Origin: Ruania halotolerans | GTDB lineage: Bacteria > Actinomycetota > Actinomycetes > Actinomycetales > Beutenbergiaceae | Assembly (NCBI RefSeq): GCF_021049285.1 | Contig: NZ_CP088017.1 | Coordinates: 2,739,380-2,803,379 of the forward strand | Length of the DNA stretch: 64,000 nucleotides | Direction of reading: 5' to 3' | In this document: positions 45,559 to 53,816 of the stretch, in pieces | How the letters are laid out: each line of letters opens with the position of its first letter | Position numbering within the stretch: the first letter of the stretch is position 1 | Made by a program: the position numbers and the translations under genes | Notes under the pieces: generated by a model | Told to the model about the DNA's origin: nothing | What the model saw: only the letters and a program-made list of their open reading frames with translations | Database searches by the model: none

Positions 45559-46332
45559 GTGCAGATCTACGCCCATCGCGGGGCCAGTGCCGAGCGACCG
45601 GAGAACACCCTGGCAGCGTTCGCCCGTGCCCTCGAGCTCGGCGTGACGGGCCTCGAGCTGGATGTGCATCTGAGCGCCGACGGCGTCCCCGTGGTGATCC
45701 ATGACGACACCCTGGACCGGACGACGTCGGGCACCGGACCGGTGGGCGCGCACACCGAGACCGAGCTGGCCCGGCTGGACGCCGGGTCCGGCGAACACGT
45801 TCCGACCCTCAGCGAGGTGCTGGAACTGGTGGGCGAGGCGGCGCAGGTGAACGTCGAGATCAAGGATCCGGCCGCCGTCGATGCCGTGGCCCTGGTGACG
45901 GCGCAGCACCCCCGGGTGCGCTGGTTTGCCTCCGGCGGACACTGGGAGGCACTCGCGCACCTGACCACCTTGGTGCCGGGTCTGGCGGCGTACCCGCTGA
46001 GCCTTGGCCACGTGGGCAACGAGTCCGCGCTGCTGGACCGCGTACGCGCCTCCAGCCCGGACGCCGAGCCCGCGGTGCGCACGATGCTGGAGCGGATCGG
46101 AAACCTGCAGGAGGCGATCTCCTTCGCGCAGGCCCACGGTCAGGGGGGTGTGTCCGTATGGGAGGAGAACCTCACCGCTGGCGATGTCGGCGCCATCCAG
46201 TCCCAGGGCCTGGCGGCGTGGGTGTGGACGGTCAACTCCCGCGAGCGTGCCCGTGAGTTGATGAGCCTCGGCGTTGATGCGCTGTGTACCGATGATCCCG
46301 CGATGGCGCTCGAGGTCGTGGCAGGCGGCTGA
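45559..46332 (+). CDS. Glycerophosphodiester phosphodiesterase
   Basis: A 257-residue GDPD with the TIM-barrel catalytic motifs: HRGASAERPENTLAAF (catalytic His and Arg), GLELDVHLSADGVPVVIHDDTLDRTT (metal-binding Glu/Asp and the second His) and VNVEIKD. No signal peptide is present, so it should act in the cytoplasm, releasing glycerol 3-phosphate from glycerophosphodiesters. The start codon is GTG 45559 with AAGGA about 5-6 nt upstream. It is convergent with the SDR at 46359. No glycerol-3-phosphate transporter is nearby. Confidence 0.94.
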   Translation: MQIYAHRGASAERPENTLAAFARALELGVTGLELDVHLSADGVPVVIHDDTLDRTTSGTGPVGAHTETELARLDAGSGEHVPTLSEVLELVGEAAQVNVEIKDPAAVDAVALVTAQHPRVRWFASGGHWEALAHLTTLVPGLAAYPLSLGHVGNESALLDRVRASSPDAEPAVRTMLERIGNLQEAISFAQAHGQGGVSVWEENLTAGDVGAIQSQGLAAWVWTVNSRERARELMSLGVDALCTDDPAMALEVVAGG

Positions 46333-46358
46333 ACACCGGCCGCCCCGAGGCCTGGGTC

Positions 46359-47114
46359 TCAGAGTCCTGCGTTCCGGGCGACCTGTGTATTCGAGGCCTG
46401 CGCCACCGGCCGGATCACCATGGAGTCGATGTTCACATGCCGTGGGCGGGTCAGCGTCCACGCGATCGCCTCGGCAATGTCATCGGCGGTGAGCGGGTTC
46501 TCCACCCCGTCGTAGACGGCGGCGGCCGCGCTCGCGTCACCGAGCCGGTTCAACGAGAACTCCTCAGTGCGCACCATCCCGGGGGCGATCTCGATCACCC
46601 GGATCGGTTCGCCGTTCAGCTCAAGCCGCAACGTGGTGGCGATGGCCCGTTCGGCGTGTTTGGCCGCCACGTACCCGCCCCCTCCGGGGTAGGTGTCGTG
46701 CGCGGCGGTGGAGGTGAGCACCAACACGTCCCCGCCACCGTCGGCTCGCAGCGCAGGGAGCAACGCCTGCGTCACTCGCAGGGTGGAGAGCACATTGATT
46801 CGGTACATCTCCTCCCAGTCATCGACGTCCCCACGCTCCACCGAGTCCGCTCCGCGCGCACCGCCGGCATTGTTGACCAGCGCAGTCAGCCCGCCACCGT
46901 CAGCCACATGCGCGGTGAGACGAGCAACGCCGTCGGGGTCGGTCAGATCGGCGGCCACCACCTCGCACCCGGTCTCCTCCGCCAGCGCCCGTAGGCGCTC
47001 CTCCCGGCGCGCCGTCGCCACGACGGCGAACCCTCGCTCCCGTAGCGCCCGCACCGTGGCGGCACCGATTCCCGTCGAAGCGCCGGTCACCACGGCGCGC
47101 GGCTGTGTGCTCAT
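46359..47114 (-). CDS. Classical short-chain dehydrogenase/reductase
   Basis: A 251-residue SDR of classical type: VVTGASTGIGAATVRAL for the cofactor, NNAGGARG, the catalytic Ser (LVLTSTAAH) and YVAAKHAE holding the Tyr and Lys. The TARREERL segment after the second beta strand suggests NADP(H) preference. It resembles NADP-dependent 3-hydroxy acid (serine-type) dehydrogenases such as YdfG, though that is not certain. It is a single gene, convergent with the GDPD gene and followed upstream by the secreted-protein gene on the same strand. Confidence 0.9.
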   Translation of the reverse strand: MSTQPRAVVTGASTGIGAATVRALRERGFAVVATARREERLRALAEETGCEVVAADLTDPDGVARLTAHVADGGGLTALVNNAGGARGADSVERGDVDDWEEMYRINVLSTLRVTQALLPALRADGGGDVLVLTSTAAHDTYPGGGGYVAAKHAERAIATTLRLELNGEPIRVIEIAPGMVRTEEFSLNRLGDASAAAAVYDGVENPLTADDIAEAIAWTLTRPRHVNIDSMVIRPVAQASNTQVARNAGL

Positions 47115-47144
47115 GCACTCATCGTGTCACGGTGCCAAGCACCC

Positions 47145-47861
47145 TCAGAGCGTGTCGCAGACGGTTCCCCAGTTGGTGTGGCCAATGGTCGTCTGACGCC
47201 AGAACGAGGCTGAGTAGTGGCCGTACCCGGCGTAGGCGGAGACGCTCCGGGTCTGGCCATTGGTGTACGAGGAGGACGATCCTGTCGCGATCGTGCTGCC
47301 CGTACCGCAACCTGAGGACGACGAGCGCTGGTAGATCCGGATGAAGCCTGTCCGACTCCCAGATCCGCGGTAGGTGAACGACGACGTCACATAACTTCCG
47401 GAACGACTGAGGCAGATCGTGCCGGGGCCTGACGTCGAGGCGCAGGCCGATGCCAAGGCCGCGAGATCAGCCGTTGTCGGGTTCTGTGCGGATTCCAGTT
47501 GTGTGGCCGGCATGCAGTCCTCCGATCGCTCAACGATCGGGATCGTGAGTCCCGCGGGAGCACCGTCACTCTCTGGCACAGTGGTGTACCTGATGTCGAT
47601 CGAGACGAGTTCACAACCACGGGCGGCCGAGTCGGCCGCCCAATCTGTGCTGTGTGCTTCCTCGTCCAGGGCTTGTGCCCAGGCGGACCACTCGGCGTCA
47701 CTGGAGGACGCCGTCGGGGCATCGGAGGCAGACTCCGACGGCGTGTGCTCTTCTGCAGAGGCCGGGTACGCCGGCCCGGCGAGGAGCGAGACTGCGGCCA
47801 TCGCCAGGCACAGGGCTCCTGCAGCGGCAGCGCGGGATCGGAGAGGTGAGGAGGAGTGCAT
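47145..47861 (-). CDS. Secreted cysteine-containing hypothetical protein
   Basis: A 238-residue exported protein. The start is placed at ATG 47861 because a type I signal peptide follows (Arg-containing start, core LCLAMAAVSLLA, likely cleavage after PASA). The mature chain has an acidic Ser/Glu-rich beginning, seven cysteines (for example RGCELVS, EDCMPA, SACAS, TICLS, SGCGTG, TVCDTL) and a Ser/Gly/Tyr-rich beta-type C-terminal half ending HTNWGTVCDTL. I do not recognise the family. Disulfide-stabilised secretion outside the cell is inferred. It diverges from the ECF sigma factor gene, which may control it. Confidence 0.7.
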   Translation of the reverse strand: MHSSSPLRSRAAAAGALCLAMAAVSLLAGPAYPASAEEHTPSESASDAPTASSSDAEWSAWAQALDEEAHSTDWAADSAARGCELVSIDIRYTTVPESDGAPAGLTIPIVERSEDCMPATQLESAQNPTTADLAALASACASTSGPGTICLSRSGSYVTSSFTYRGSGSRTGFIRIYQRSSSSGCGTGSTIATGSSSSYTNGQTRSVSAYAGYGHYSASFWRQTTIGHTNWGTVCDTL

Positions 47862-47940
47862 CAGAAGGCCTTCGGCTCGACGACGGGAGTTGCGGCCACG
47901 TCGCGTCCTGGGCCGCCGCACTGTGTGCTCCGATCGTGAC

Positions 47941-48009
47941 ACAAAACTTTTTTGTAATCACCCCCCGGGTGCCGGACATGTATAGGTGTAAGGGACGGGG
48001 AGGAGGTGG
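47941..48009 (+). promoter_or_regulatory. Divergent control region of secreted protein and ECF sigma gene
   Basis: This stretch opens with ACAAAA-CTT-TTTTGT, an inverted repeat (47941-47955) in an AT-rich pocket unlike the rest of the region. TGTAATC and later TATAGGT could serve as -35/-10 parts, and GGGGAGGAGGTGG forms a very strong ribosome site for the sigma gene at 48010. Autoregulated ECF promoters are common, but the elements here are guesses. Confidence 0.35.
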
Positions 48010-48519
48010 ATGAAGGCCAGCCCGGAGGGGCGGTTCGAGGCTCTCTACTGGGAGCATCACCGTGAGTTGCTGGCCTTCATCCGCCGCCGCACAGAGGCAG
48101 AAGCCGAGGACATCGTGGCCGAGACGTTCGTGGTGGCATGGCGTCGTATCGACGATGTGCCCGAGAACGCCCGACCATGGCTCTTCGGCGTGGCGCGCAA
48201 TGTGCTGCGTAACCAGTTGCGCGCGCAGAACCGTCAGATGCTGCTCAAGGTGCGAATCGAGGAGCAGCCTGCCGAGCCTCACAGTGACCTGGCCACCTCG
48301 ATCGCCGACAGGCGTGACCTCGTGGCCGCGTGGAACCGGCTCACCCCCGCCGAACAAGAGGTCATCTCCCTCGTGGCGTGGGAGGAACTCAGCAACGATG
48401 AGGCCGCCACGGTGCTCGGCACCACGAAGTCGGCCTTCACGGTCCGGCTGTTCCGGGCCCGGCGTCGGCTCCTGCACCTGCTGAACCGCACGACGCGTAA
48501 GGAGGGACGTGATGGCTGA
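48010..48519 (+). CDS. ECF-subfamily RNA polymerase sigma factor
   Basis: A 169-residue ECF sigma factor. Region 2 (FEALYWEHHRELLAFIRRR...EDIVAETFVVAWRRIDDVP, ENARPWLFGVARNVL) binds core polymerase and the -10. Region 4 (LTPAEQEVISLVAWEELSNDEAATVLGTTKSAFTVRLFRARRRL) binds the -35. It begins directly after a near-ideal Shine-Dalgarno. The following gene overlaps it by 8 bp and encodes a membrane protein that may be its anti-sigma factor. Targets are unknown; the divergent secreted-protein gene is a candidate. Confidence 0.95.
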   Translation: MKASPEGRFEALYWEHHRELLAFIRRRTEAEAEDIVAETFVVAWRRIDDVPENARPWLFGVARNVLRNQLRAQNRQMLLKVRIEEQPAEPHSDLATSIADRRDLVAAWNRLTPAEQEVISLVAWEELSNDEAATVLGTTKSAFTVRLFRARRRLLHLLNRTTRKEGRDG

Positions 48520-49327
48520 AGACTCCACGCTCCTGCGCGCCGTCAGCGCGCTGAAGCCGTCCGTCCCTCCCGTGGACGAGGCCGATTCGCGTGCGCTCCT
48601 GGATCAGGTGCACGCCCGGATCGCCGACAGCACAGCGACAGCGGAGGACACGGCGCGGCTCACCCCGAAACAACCACCGGTCGCCGCGCGTCGCGTCCTT
48701 GCCGGCGCCGCCGCCGCGATATTGCTAGCCGTCGGTGTCGTGACCGTGAACAACTATGAGGACACCCCCGCGTATGCGGACTGGTCACCAGTGCCGACCG
48801 AACTCCGACCTGCAGAGATGGACGAGATCACCACCATCTGCCCAGATCGGTTCCTCGGTGCCCTAGATGGTGAGGAACCACCCGAGGTGACGCCGGTCCT
48901 CGGCGAACGTCGCGGTGAGTTCCAGGTACTTCTCTCGGCCTCCGAGGAGGGTGCGTACCAGTTCTGCATGCTGCTGCCCGATCCCGAATTCGACTCGGGG
49001 TACCGCCCGCACATCGAAAGCTACGACCCTGGTCCGAGCGCCCAGATCTGGCCATCCGACGACGACGGCGTGTACACGGCGCATACGGGAGATCCGTGGC
49101 GCCCGTCGCCCGACCACGGCCCGATGACGGTCATCTTCGGCACCGTGGGCAATGACGTCGAGGAGGTCGAGATTCACACCGAGAACGGCAGCTTCGCCGA
49201 AGCCAGCGTGATGGACGGCTGGTTCCTGGTCTGGTTCCCGGACGCAGTCCAACTGAGTGACACGGCCACCGTCACCACGAACGATGGCGACGAGGTCGAG
49301 GTGACGATCGAGCGTCCGGGCGGCTGA
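48512..49327 (+). CDS. Single-pass membrane protein, putative anti-sigma partner
   Basis: A 271-residue protein: a cytoplasmic N-terminus of about 60 residues, one membrane segment (VLAGAAAAILLAVGVVTV, around 62-79) and an extracellular, acidic beta-rich domain with two Cys. The ATG at 48512 overlaps the sigma gene stop by 8 bp with AAGGAGGG upstream, so the two are coupled. Topology and position fit an anti-sigma factor, but no zinc-binding HxxxCxxC motif is present in the N-terminus and the sequence is not one I recognise. It could alternatively be a sensor domain or a CU4-like 'sigma-linked' protein. Confidence 0.75.
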   Translation: MAEDSTLLRAVSALKPSVPPVDEADSRALLDQVHARIADSTATAEDTARLTPKQPPVAARRVLAGAAAAILLAVGVVTVNNYEDTPAYADWSPVPTELRPAEMDEITTICPDRFLGALDGEEPPEVTPVLGERRGEFQVLLSASEEGAYQFCMLLPDPEFDSGYRPHIESYDPGPSAQIWPSDDDGVYTAHTGDPWRPSPDHGPMTVIFGTVGNDVEEVEIHTENGSFAEASVMDGWFLVWFPDAVQLSDTATVTTNDGDEVEVTIERPGG

Positions 49328-49460
49328 TCGCCGTCGGCAGGCACCGCGATAGACTGACCGCACGGACACCCCGGGGCCGATCTGCCCCGTGGTCGACCGG
49401 CCGGATCTGGCCGGAGGGTCCCGCGCACCATCTCCGTCTCAGGTGAACCTGGAGTTCTTC

Positions 49461-50483
49461 GTGCTGCTGACCCGTCGCGCCGCCATCGTGTGCGCCGTCC
49501 CGCTCGTTCTCGCCCTCACAGCCTGTGGATCTGCAGGTGAGGCATCCCCCTCACCCGGCGCAGACGGCTCCGCGGAGACATCCGGCGACGCTGCCGCCGC
49601 CTACCCGGTCACCGTGGACAACTGCGGCACCGAGGTCACGGTGACCGAGGCGCCGATGCGCATCGTGACGATCAAGTCCACCTCCACCGAGATGGTGCTC
49701 GCCCTCGGCCTCGGTGACCGGCTGGTGGGAACCGCGTTCTCCGACGGCCCGTTCCCGGAAGACCTCGCCGGTGCCGGGGCGGAGGCGCCGGTGCTCGCCG
49801 AACGGGCGCCGTCGGAAGAGGTGGTGCTGGAGACCGAACCGGACCTCGTGTTCGCTGGGTGGGAGTCCAACTTCTCCGCCGACGGAGCCGGCGAGCGCAC
49901 CGACCTGCAGGAGCTGGGCATCGCCACCTACGTCTCCCCCGCCGCCTGCCAGGGTGAGGGATACCAGCCGGACCCGCTCACGTTCGACCACATCTTCGGC
50001 TCCATCGAGGAGGCGGGCGCGCTGCTCGGTGCCCCCGACGCCGCCACCGAGCTGATCGAGGCCCAGCAGGCCGAACTCGCCGAGGTCGACGCCTCCGATG
50101 CCGGCCTGAGTGCGCTGTGGTACTCCTCCGGCTCCGACACCCCCTTCGTCGGGGCCGGGATCGGCGCCCCACAACTGCTCATGGAGACCGTCGGGCTGGA
50201 GAACATCATGGCCGACACCGCCGAGACCTGGGCGTCCGTCTCCTGGGAGGCCGTGGCGGAGCAGAACCCGGACGTGATCGTGCTGGTGGACTCCGCCTGG
50301 AACACGGCCGAGCACAAGATCGAGGTGCTCGAGTCCACCCCCACCACCTCGGTGCTGCCCGCCGTGCAGGAGGGCCGCTACCTCATCGTGCCGTTCCCGG
50401 CCAGTGAGGCCGGGGTGCGCAGCGTGCCCGCCGCCACCGATCTCGCCGCCCAGCTGACCGAGCTGGAGGCATCTGTGCCGTGA
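49461..50483 (+). CDS. BtuF/FecB-like ABC substrate-binding lipoprotein, putative F420-0 uptake
   Basis: A 340-residue lipoprotein: start GTG 49461 (GGAG 6 nt upstream), hydrophobic core, lipobox LALTAC, a Ser/Pro/Gly linker, then the helical-backbone binding fold of the siderophore/cobalamin family (MRIVTIKSTSTEMVLALGL, WASVSWEAVAEQNPDVIVLVDS). It heads a three-gene importer cassette. I recall actinobacterial families (TIGR03868 and partners) proposed as F420-0 transporters because they occur with cofE in species lacking the rest of F420 synthesis. Here cofE and an F420-type oxidoreductase are 5-7 kb away, which supports that reading. A siderophore or cobamide importer is the alternative; no B12 riboswitch is seen upstream. 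Confidence 0.85.
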   Translation: MLLTRRAAIVCAVPLVLALTACGSAGEASPSPGADGSAETSGDAAAAYPVTVDNCGTEVTVTEAPMRIVTIKSTSTEMVLALGLGDRLVGTAFSDGPFPEDLAGAGAEAPVLAERAPSEEVVLETEPDLVFAGWESNFSADGAGERTDLQELGIATYVSPAACQGEGYQPDPLTFDHIFGSIEEAGALLGAPDAATELIEAQQAELAEVDASDAGLSALWYSSGSDTPFVGAGIGAPQLLMETVGLENIMADTAETWASVSWEAVAEQNPDVIVLVDSAWNTAEHKIEVLESTPTTSVLPAVQEGRYLIVPFPASEAGVRSVPAATDLAAQLTELEASVP

Positions 50484-51613
50484 CCGCTTCCGCCGTGCGG
50501 CGCAACCAGCCAGCCCCCACCCGTGCGCCGATTCCCGACGACGGCCCCTCGCCCGCGCCGGACGGCGCACCCCGGCGTGGGGTACTCAGGCTGTGGCTCC
50601 CCGCTGGCGCACTGGTGCTGCTCGGCTCGATGCTGGTGGCGCTCACGCTCGGCCCGGCGGCGATCACCCCGGCCGACGTCCTCGGCAGCGCCTGGCACCA
50701 CGCGCTCACCTGGCTGGCCGATCGAGGACTGCCGCTCACCCCGCCGGAGAACCCGCTCACGGTGATCCGGGACGCGATCGTCTGGCAGGGGCGCGCACCG
50801 CGGCTGATCACCGCCGTGTGTGTGGGCGCCGGGCTGGCGCTATGTGGCGCCGTGATGCAGGCGATCACCCGCAACCCCCTCGCCGACCCCTATCTGCTCG
50901 GCGTCTCCTCCGGTGCGGCACTCGGCGCCGTCGCGGTGCTGTTGCTCGGTGTGGCCATCGCACTGCCGGTGGCTGCGTTCGTCGGAGCGCTGCTGGCCCT
51001 CGGTGCCACGCTGTCCTTGGCCGGGATCGGCGGACGACTCACCCCCGGGCGAACCATCCTCGCCGGTATCGCCGTGGCCCAGGCCTGCTCGGCCCTCGTC
51101 TCATTCGTGATCTTCTCCACCGCCCAGGGTGACTCCTACCGGGAGATCATCAACTGGCTGATGGGATCCCTCGCCTCGGCCAACTGGTCGTCTGTGGCCA
51201 TCGCAGGGGCCGCCGTCGTGATCATCGGTGTGGCGCTGCTGGCGTACGGGCGCAGCCTGGACGCATTCGCATTCGGGGACACCGCGGCCGCCTCCCTCGG
51301 AGTGCACGTGCCGCGCACCCGGTGGCTGCTGCTCACTCTCACCGCCCTGCTCACCGGCGCGCTGGTGAGCGTGAGCGGGTCGATCGGCTTCGTCGGCCTG
51401 GTGCTCCCGCACGTGGTGCGGCTGCTCGTGGGTGCCCGGCACGTGCAGCTGCTCCCGCTCGCGGCCATCGGCGGCGGGATCTTCCTGCTCTGGGCCGACA
51501 CCGGCGCACGCACGATCTTCGACCCCTCCGAAGTGCCGGTGGGCATCCTCACCGCAGCCATCGGCGCCCCCGTCTTCGCCTGGCTGCTGCTGCGGAACCG
51601 GAGCGCCTCATGA
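50480..51613 (+). CDS. BtuC/FecCD-like ABC permease, putative F420-0 uptake
   Basis: A 377-residue permease of the FecCD/BtuC family with about ten hydrophobic segments. Family motifs: RAPRLITAVCVGAGLALCGAVMQ, NPLADPYLLGVSSGAALGA and GSIGFVGLVLPHVVRLLVG. A long Pro-rich N-terminal extension of ~35 residues is unusual. Start GTG overlaps the binding-protein stop (GTGA, 50480-50483). In BtuCD-type importers it forms a homodimer channel. Functional assignment rests on the F420 context described for the binding protein. Confidence 0.88.
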   Translation: MTASAVRRNQPAPTRAPIPDDGPSPAPDGAPRRGVLRLWLPAGALVLLGSMLVALTLGPAAITPADVLGSAWHHALTWLADRGLPLTPPENPLTVIRDAIVWQGRAPRLITAVCVGAGLALCGAVMQAITRNPLADPYLLGVSSGAALGAVAVLLLGVAIALPVAAFVGALLALGATLSLAGIGGRLTPGRTILAGIAVAQACSALVSFVIFSTAQGDSYREIINWLMGSLASANWSSVAIAGAAVVIIGVALLAYGRSLDAFAFGDTAAASLGVHVPRTRWLLLTLTALLTGALVSVSGSIGFVGLVLPHVVRLLVGARHVQLLPLAAIGGGIFLLWADTGARTIFDPSEVPVGILTAAIGAPVFAWLLLRNRSAS

Positions 51614-52410
51614 GCCTGGAAACCGCGAATCTGACCGTGGCGGACCTGTCGGCCGAAGGGCTCGGCTACCGGGTGGACTCGGCTCAGTTGCTCCGCGGCG
51701 TCGGCCTGACCCTGCGCGCCGGCGAGGTGACCGGAGTGCTCGGCCCGAACGGCTCCGGCAAATCCACCCTGTTGCGGCTGATCATCGGTGCGCTGCCGCC
51801 CAGCGCCGGGCAGTTGTACCTCGACGGGCAGGATGCACACACAATCAGCCGCCGGCGGCGAGCCCGCACATTGGCCTTGGTGGAACAGGAAGCACACACC
51901 GAGATCCGGCTCACCGCGCGCGAGGTGGTGCTGCTCGGTCGGATCCCGCATCGCTCGGCCTTCGGGGGCGACTCCCCGGACGACCTGATGCTGGCAGAGG
52001 AGAGCCTGGAGCGCGCCGGTGCCACGCACCTGGCCGACCGGGACTTCGGCACCCTCTCCGGCGGGGAACGGCAGCGGGTGCAACTGGCGCGGGCGCTCGC
52101 CCAGCGGCCGCGCCTGTTGTTGCTGGACGAGCCCACGAACCATCTCGACGTCGCCGCACAGCTGGCCATGCTCCGCCTCGTCCGGGACGTCGCCACCCAC
52201 GGCACGGGAGTGTTAATGGCGCTGCACGATCTGGCCCATGCGGCGCAGGCGTGCGATCAGGTACTGGTGCTCGATCACGGTGAGGTCGCCGCGGCCGGGC
52301 CACCCCGGGAGGTGCTGACCCCGGAGCTCATCGCCTCCGTATACGGGGTGCAGGCGGAGTGGGTCCAGGGCCAGACCGGCACAACCCTCATCCTCACCCC
52401 CCTCCCCTGA
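51610..52410 (+). CDS. BtuD/FecE-like ABC ATPase, putative F420-0 uptake
   Basis: A 266-residue ATPase: Walker A GPNGSGKS, Q-loop VEQEAHTEIRLTAREVVLLGR, signature LSGGERQRVQLARA, Walker B LLLDEPTNHLD and switch His MALHDLAHAAQ. These are typical of the iron-siderophore/cobalamin class. The ATG overlaps the permease stop by 4 bp, completing a binding protein-permease-ATPase cassette. A palindromic repeat begins directly after its stop. One rare TTA Leu codon lies near 52213. Confidence 0.93.
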   Translation: MSLETANLTVADLSAEGLGYRVDSAQLLRGVGLTLRAGEVTGVLGPNGSGKSTLLRLIIGALPPSAGQLYLDGQDAHTISRRRRARTLALVEQEAHTEIRLTAREVVLLGRIPHRSAFGGDSPDDLMLAEESLERAGATHLADRDFGTLSGGERQRVQLARALAQRPRLLLLDEPTNHLDVAAQLAMLRLVRDVATHGTGVLMALHDLAHAAQACDQVLVLDHGEVAAAGPPREVLTPELIASVYGVQAEWVQGQTGTTLILTPLP

Positions 52411-52411
52411 C

Positions 52412-52487
52412 GCGAGTGCGGAGCTTCTCGCTCATATGGCGAGATATACCCATAATCGCGGGCACTCGGTGGTCATCGAGTGCCCGC
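52412..52487. repeat. Dispersed palindromic element copy 2 plus hairpin terminator
   Basis: GCGAGTGCGG at 52412-52421, then after 4 nt a 22-nt core at 52426-52447 (TCTCGCTCATAT-n-G-n-GAGATAT), matches the element at 13995-14030 with the same spacing and 20 of 22 core bases identical. Its right side differs: it continues into a perfect hairpin with 11-bp arms at 52458-52468 and 52477-52487 and an 8-nt loop. It follows the stop of the ABC cassette by 2 bp, so it may terminate that operon; there is no T-tract. Confidence 0.65.
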
Positions 52488-52552
52488 ACGGGCGGGGCGG
52501 GGCGGTGCTCAGGTCGTGACCTCACGGGGCCGCAGCCAGGTACGGTGGCGTC

Positions 52553-53809
52553 ATGTCGAAGGTGGGTGAGGTGATCCGCCGTGGCCGCCGTGCGCTGGCA
52601 TGGTGGCTCGCGATTGCGGCGGCGGTGCACGGGGCGGCGATCGCGATCGTGGTGGCGGTGGACCTGGTGCGTAAGCGACGTGACCCTCCTGGCGGAGAGT
52701 TCCCCCACACCCCGCCGCGCACGCTGAAGATCGCCGAGTCGGAGGTGACCGTCTACACGTTCGGCCAGCACGTGTACGACGCGATGCTCGCCTCGATCCG
52801 CTCGGCCGAGCGAGTGATCTATTTCGAGACGTTCATCTGGAAGTCGGACGAGATCGGCCAGTTGTTCAAGGACGAGCTGATCGCCGCGGCGGAGCGCGGA
52901 GTCGAGGTCTATCTCGTCGTCGATTCGTGGGGAAACCTGGTGGTGGACCCACGGTTCAAGGAGATGCCCGAGCTGCCCACCCTGCACGTGCGGTGGTTTC
53001 CGTTCTTCCGCCCTGGGCTGCTCACCATGAACGTGCGCAAGACAGGCCGGGACCACCGCAAACTGCTGATCGTGGACGGTGCGGTCGGGTACGTCGGTGG
53101 GTACAACATCGGCTCCTTGTACGCCACGCAGTGGCGCGACACGCACGCGCGCCTCGCTGGTGCCTCGGTCTGGGAGTTGGAAGACTCGTTCGTCGACTTC
53201 TGGAACGAGAACCGCAAACGCCACCAACCGCGCCTTCCCGATCGTGGCGCACGCGCCTGGGAAGCGCGCATCCGCGGCGCGGAGAACGCGCCGAGCCGGT
53301 TGCTGTTCCCGATCCGAGCGCTCTACCTGCAGGCGATGGACCGCGCCGAGCACCACATCTACATCACCCAGGCGTACTTCATCCCGGACCGAGAGATCCT
53401 GGCCGCCCTGATCAACGCCGCGCAGCGCGGGGTGACGGTGCGCGTACTGGTGCCTAAGGTCTCCAACCACGTGATCGCCGACTGGGCTGCCCGCACGTAC
53501 TACACCCAGCTGCTCAAGGCAGGTGTCGAGCTGTGGTTGTTCCGCGGGGCCATGGTGCACGCCAAGACGATGACCGTGGACGGGCGCTGGTCGACCATCG
53601 GCACGGCCAATATCGACCGGATGTCGATGACCGGGAACTTCGAGGTGAACCTGGAGATCTACGATGACGCGCTCGCCGAGCACATGGAGCAGGTCTTCGC
53701 CACCGATCTCACCAACGCCAGCCAGCTCACCCTCGCTCAGTGGAGCAAACGCAGGCCCATCACACGCGCCCTGGAGCAGCTCATCAAACCGTTCGGCCCG
53801 CTCCTGTAA
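52553..53809 (+). CDS. Phospholipase D-like / cardiolipin synthase family protein
   Basis: A 418-residue enzyme with one N-terminal membrane segment (about residues 16-38) and two HKD active sites: HRKLLIVD with His168 and HAKTMTVD with its His near residue 335, each followed by the G-G/S or G-T-A-N strand. These pair to form one phosphatidyl-transferase site, as in cardiolipin synthase ClsA/ClsB. In actinobacteria cardiolipin is often made by a CDP-alcohol enzyme instead, so a phospholipase D or other transphosphatidylase role is possible. It is a single gene between the putative F420-0 importer and the unknown gene at 53817. Confidence 0.9.
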   Translation: MSKVGEVIRRGRRALAWWLAIAAAVHGAAIAIVVAVDLVRKRRDPPGGEFPHTPPRTLKIAESEVTVYTFGQHVYDAMLASIRSAERVIYFETFIWKSDEIGQLFKDELIAAAERGVEVYLVVDSWGNLVVDPRFKEMPELPTLHVRWFPFFRPGLLTMNVRKTGRDHRKLLIVDGAVGYVGGYNIGSLYATQWRDTHARLAGASVWELEDSFVDFWNENRKRHQPRLPDRGARAWEARIRGAENAPSRLLFPIRALYLQAMDRAEHHIYITQAYFIPDREILAALINAAQRGVTVRVLVPKVSNHVIADWAARTYYTQLLKAGVELWLFRGAMVHAKTMTVDGRWSTIGTANIDRMSMTGNFEVNLEIYDDALAEHMEQVFATDLTNASQLTLAQWSKRRPITRALEQLIKPFGPLL

Positions 53810-53816
53810 CGCAGCG

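Noticed and set aside
49328-49460. Cobalamin riboswitch or Fur box before the BtuF/FecB-like gene
   Set aside because: I looked for a B12-box-like sequence and for an AT-rich Fur/DtxR palindrome and saw neither; only GC-rich CCGGCC-type complementarity is present.
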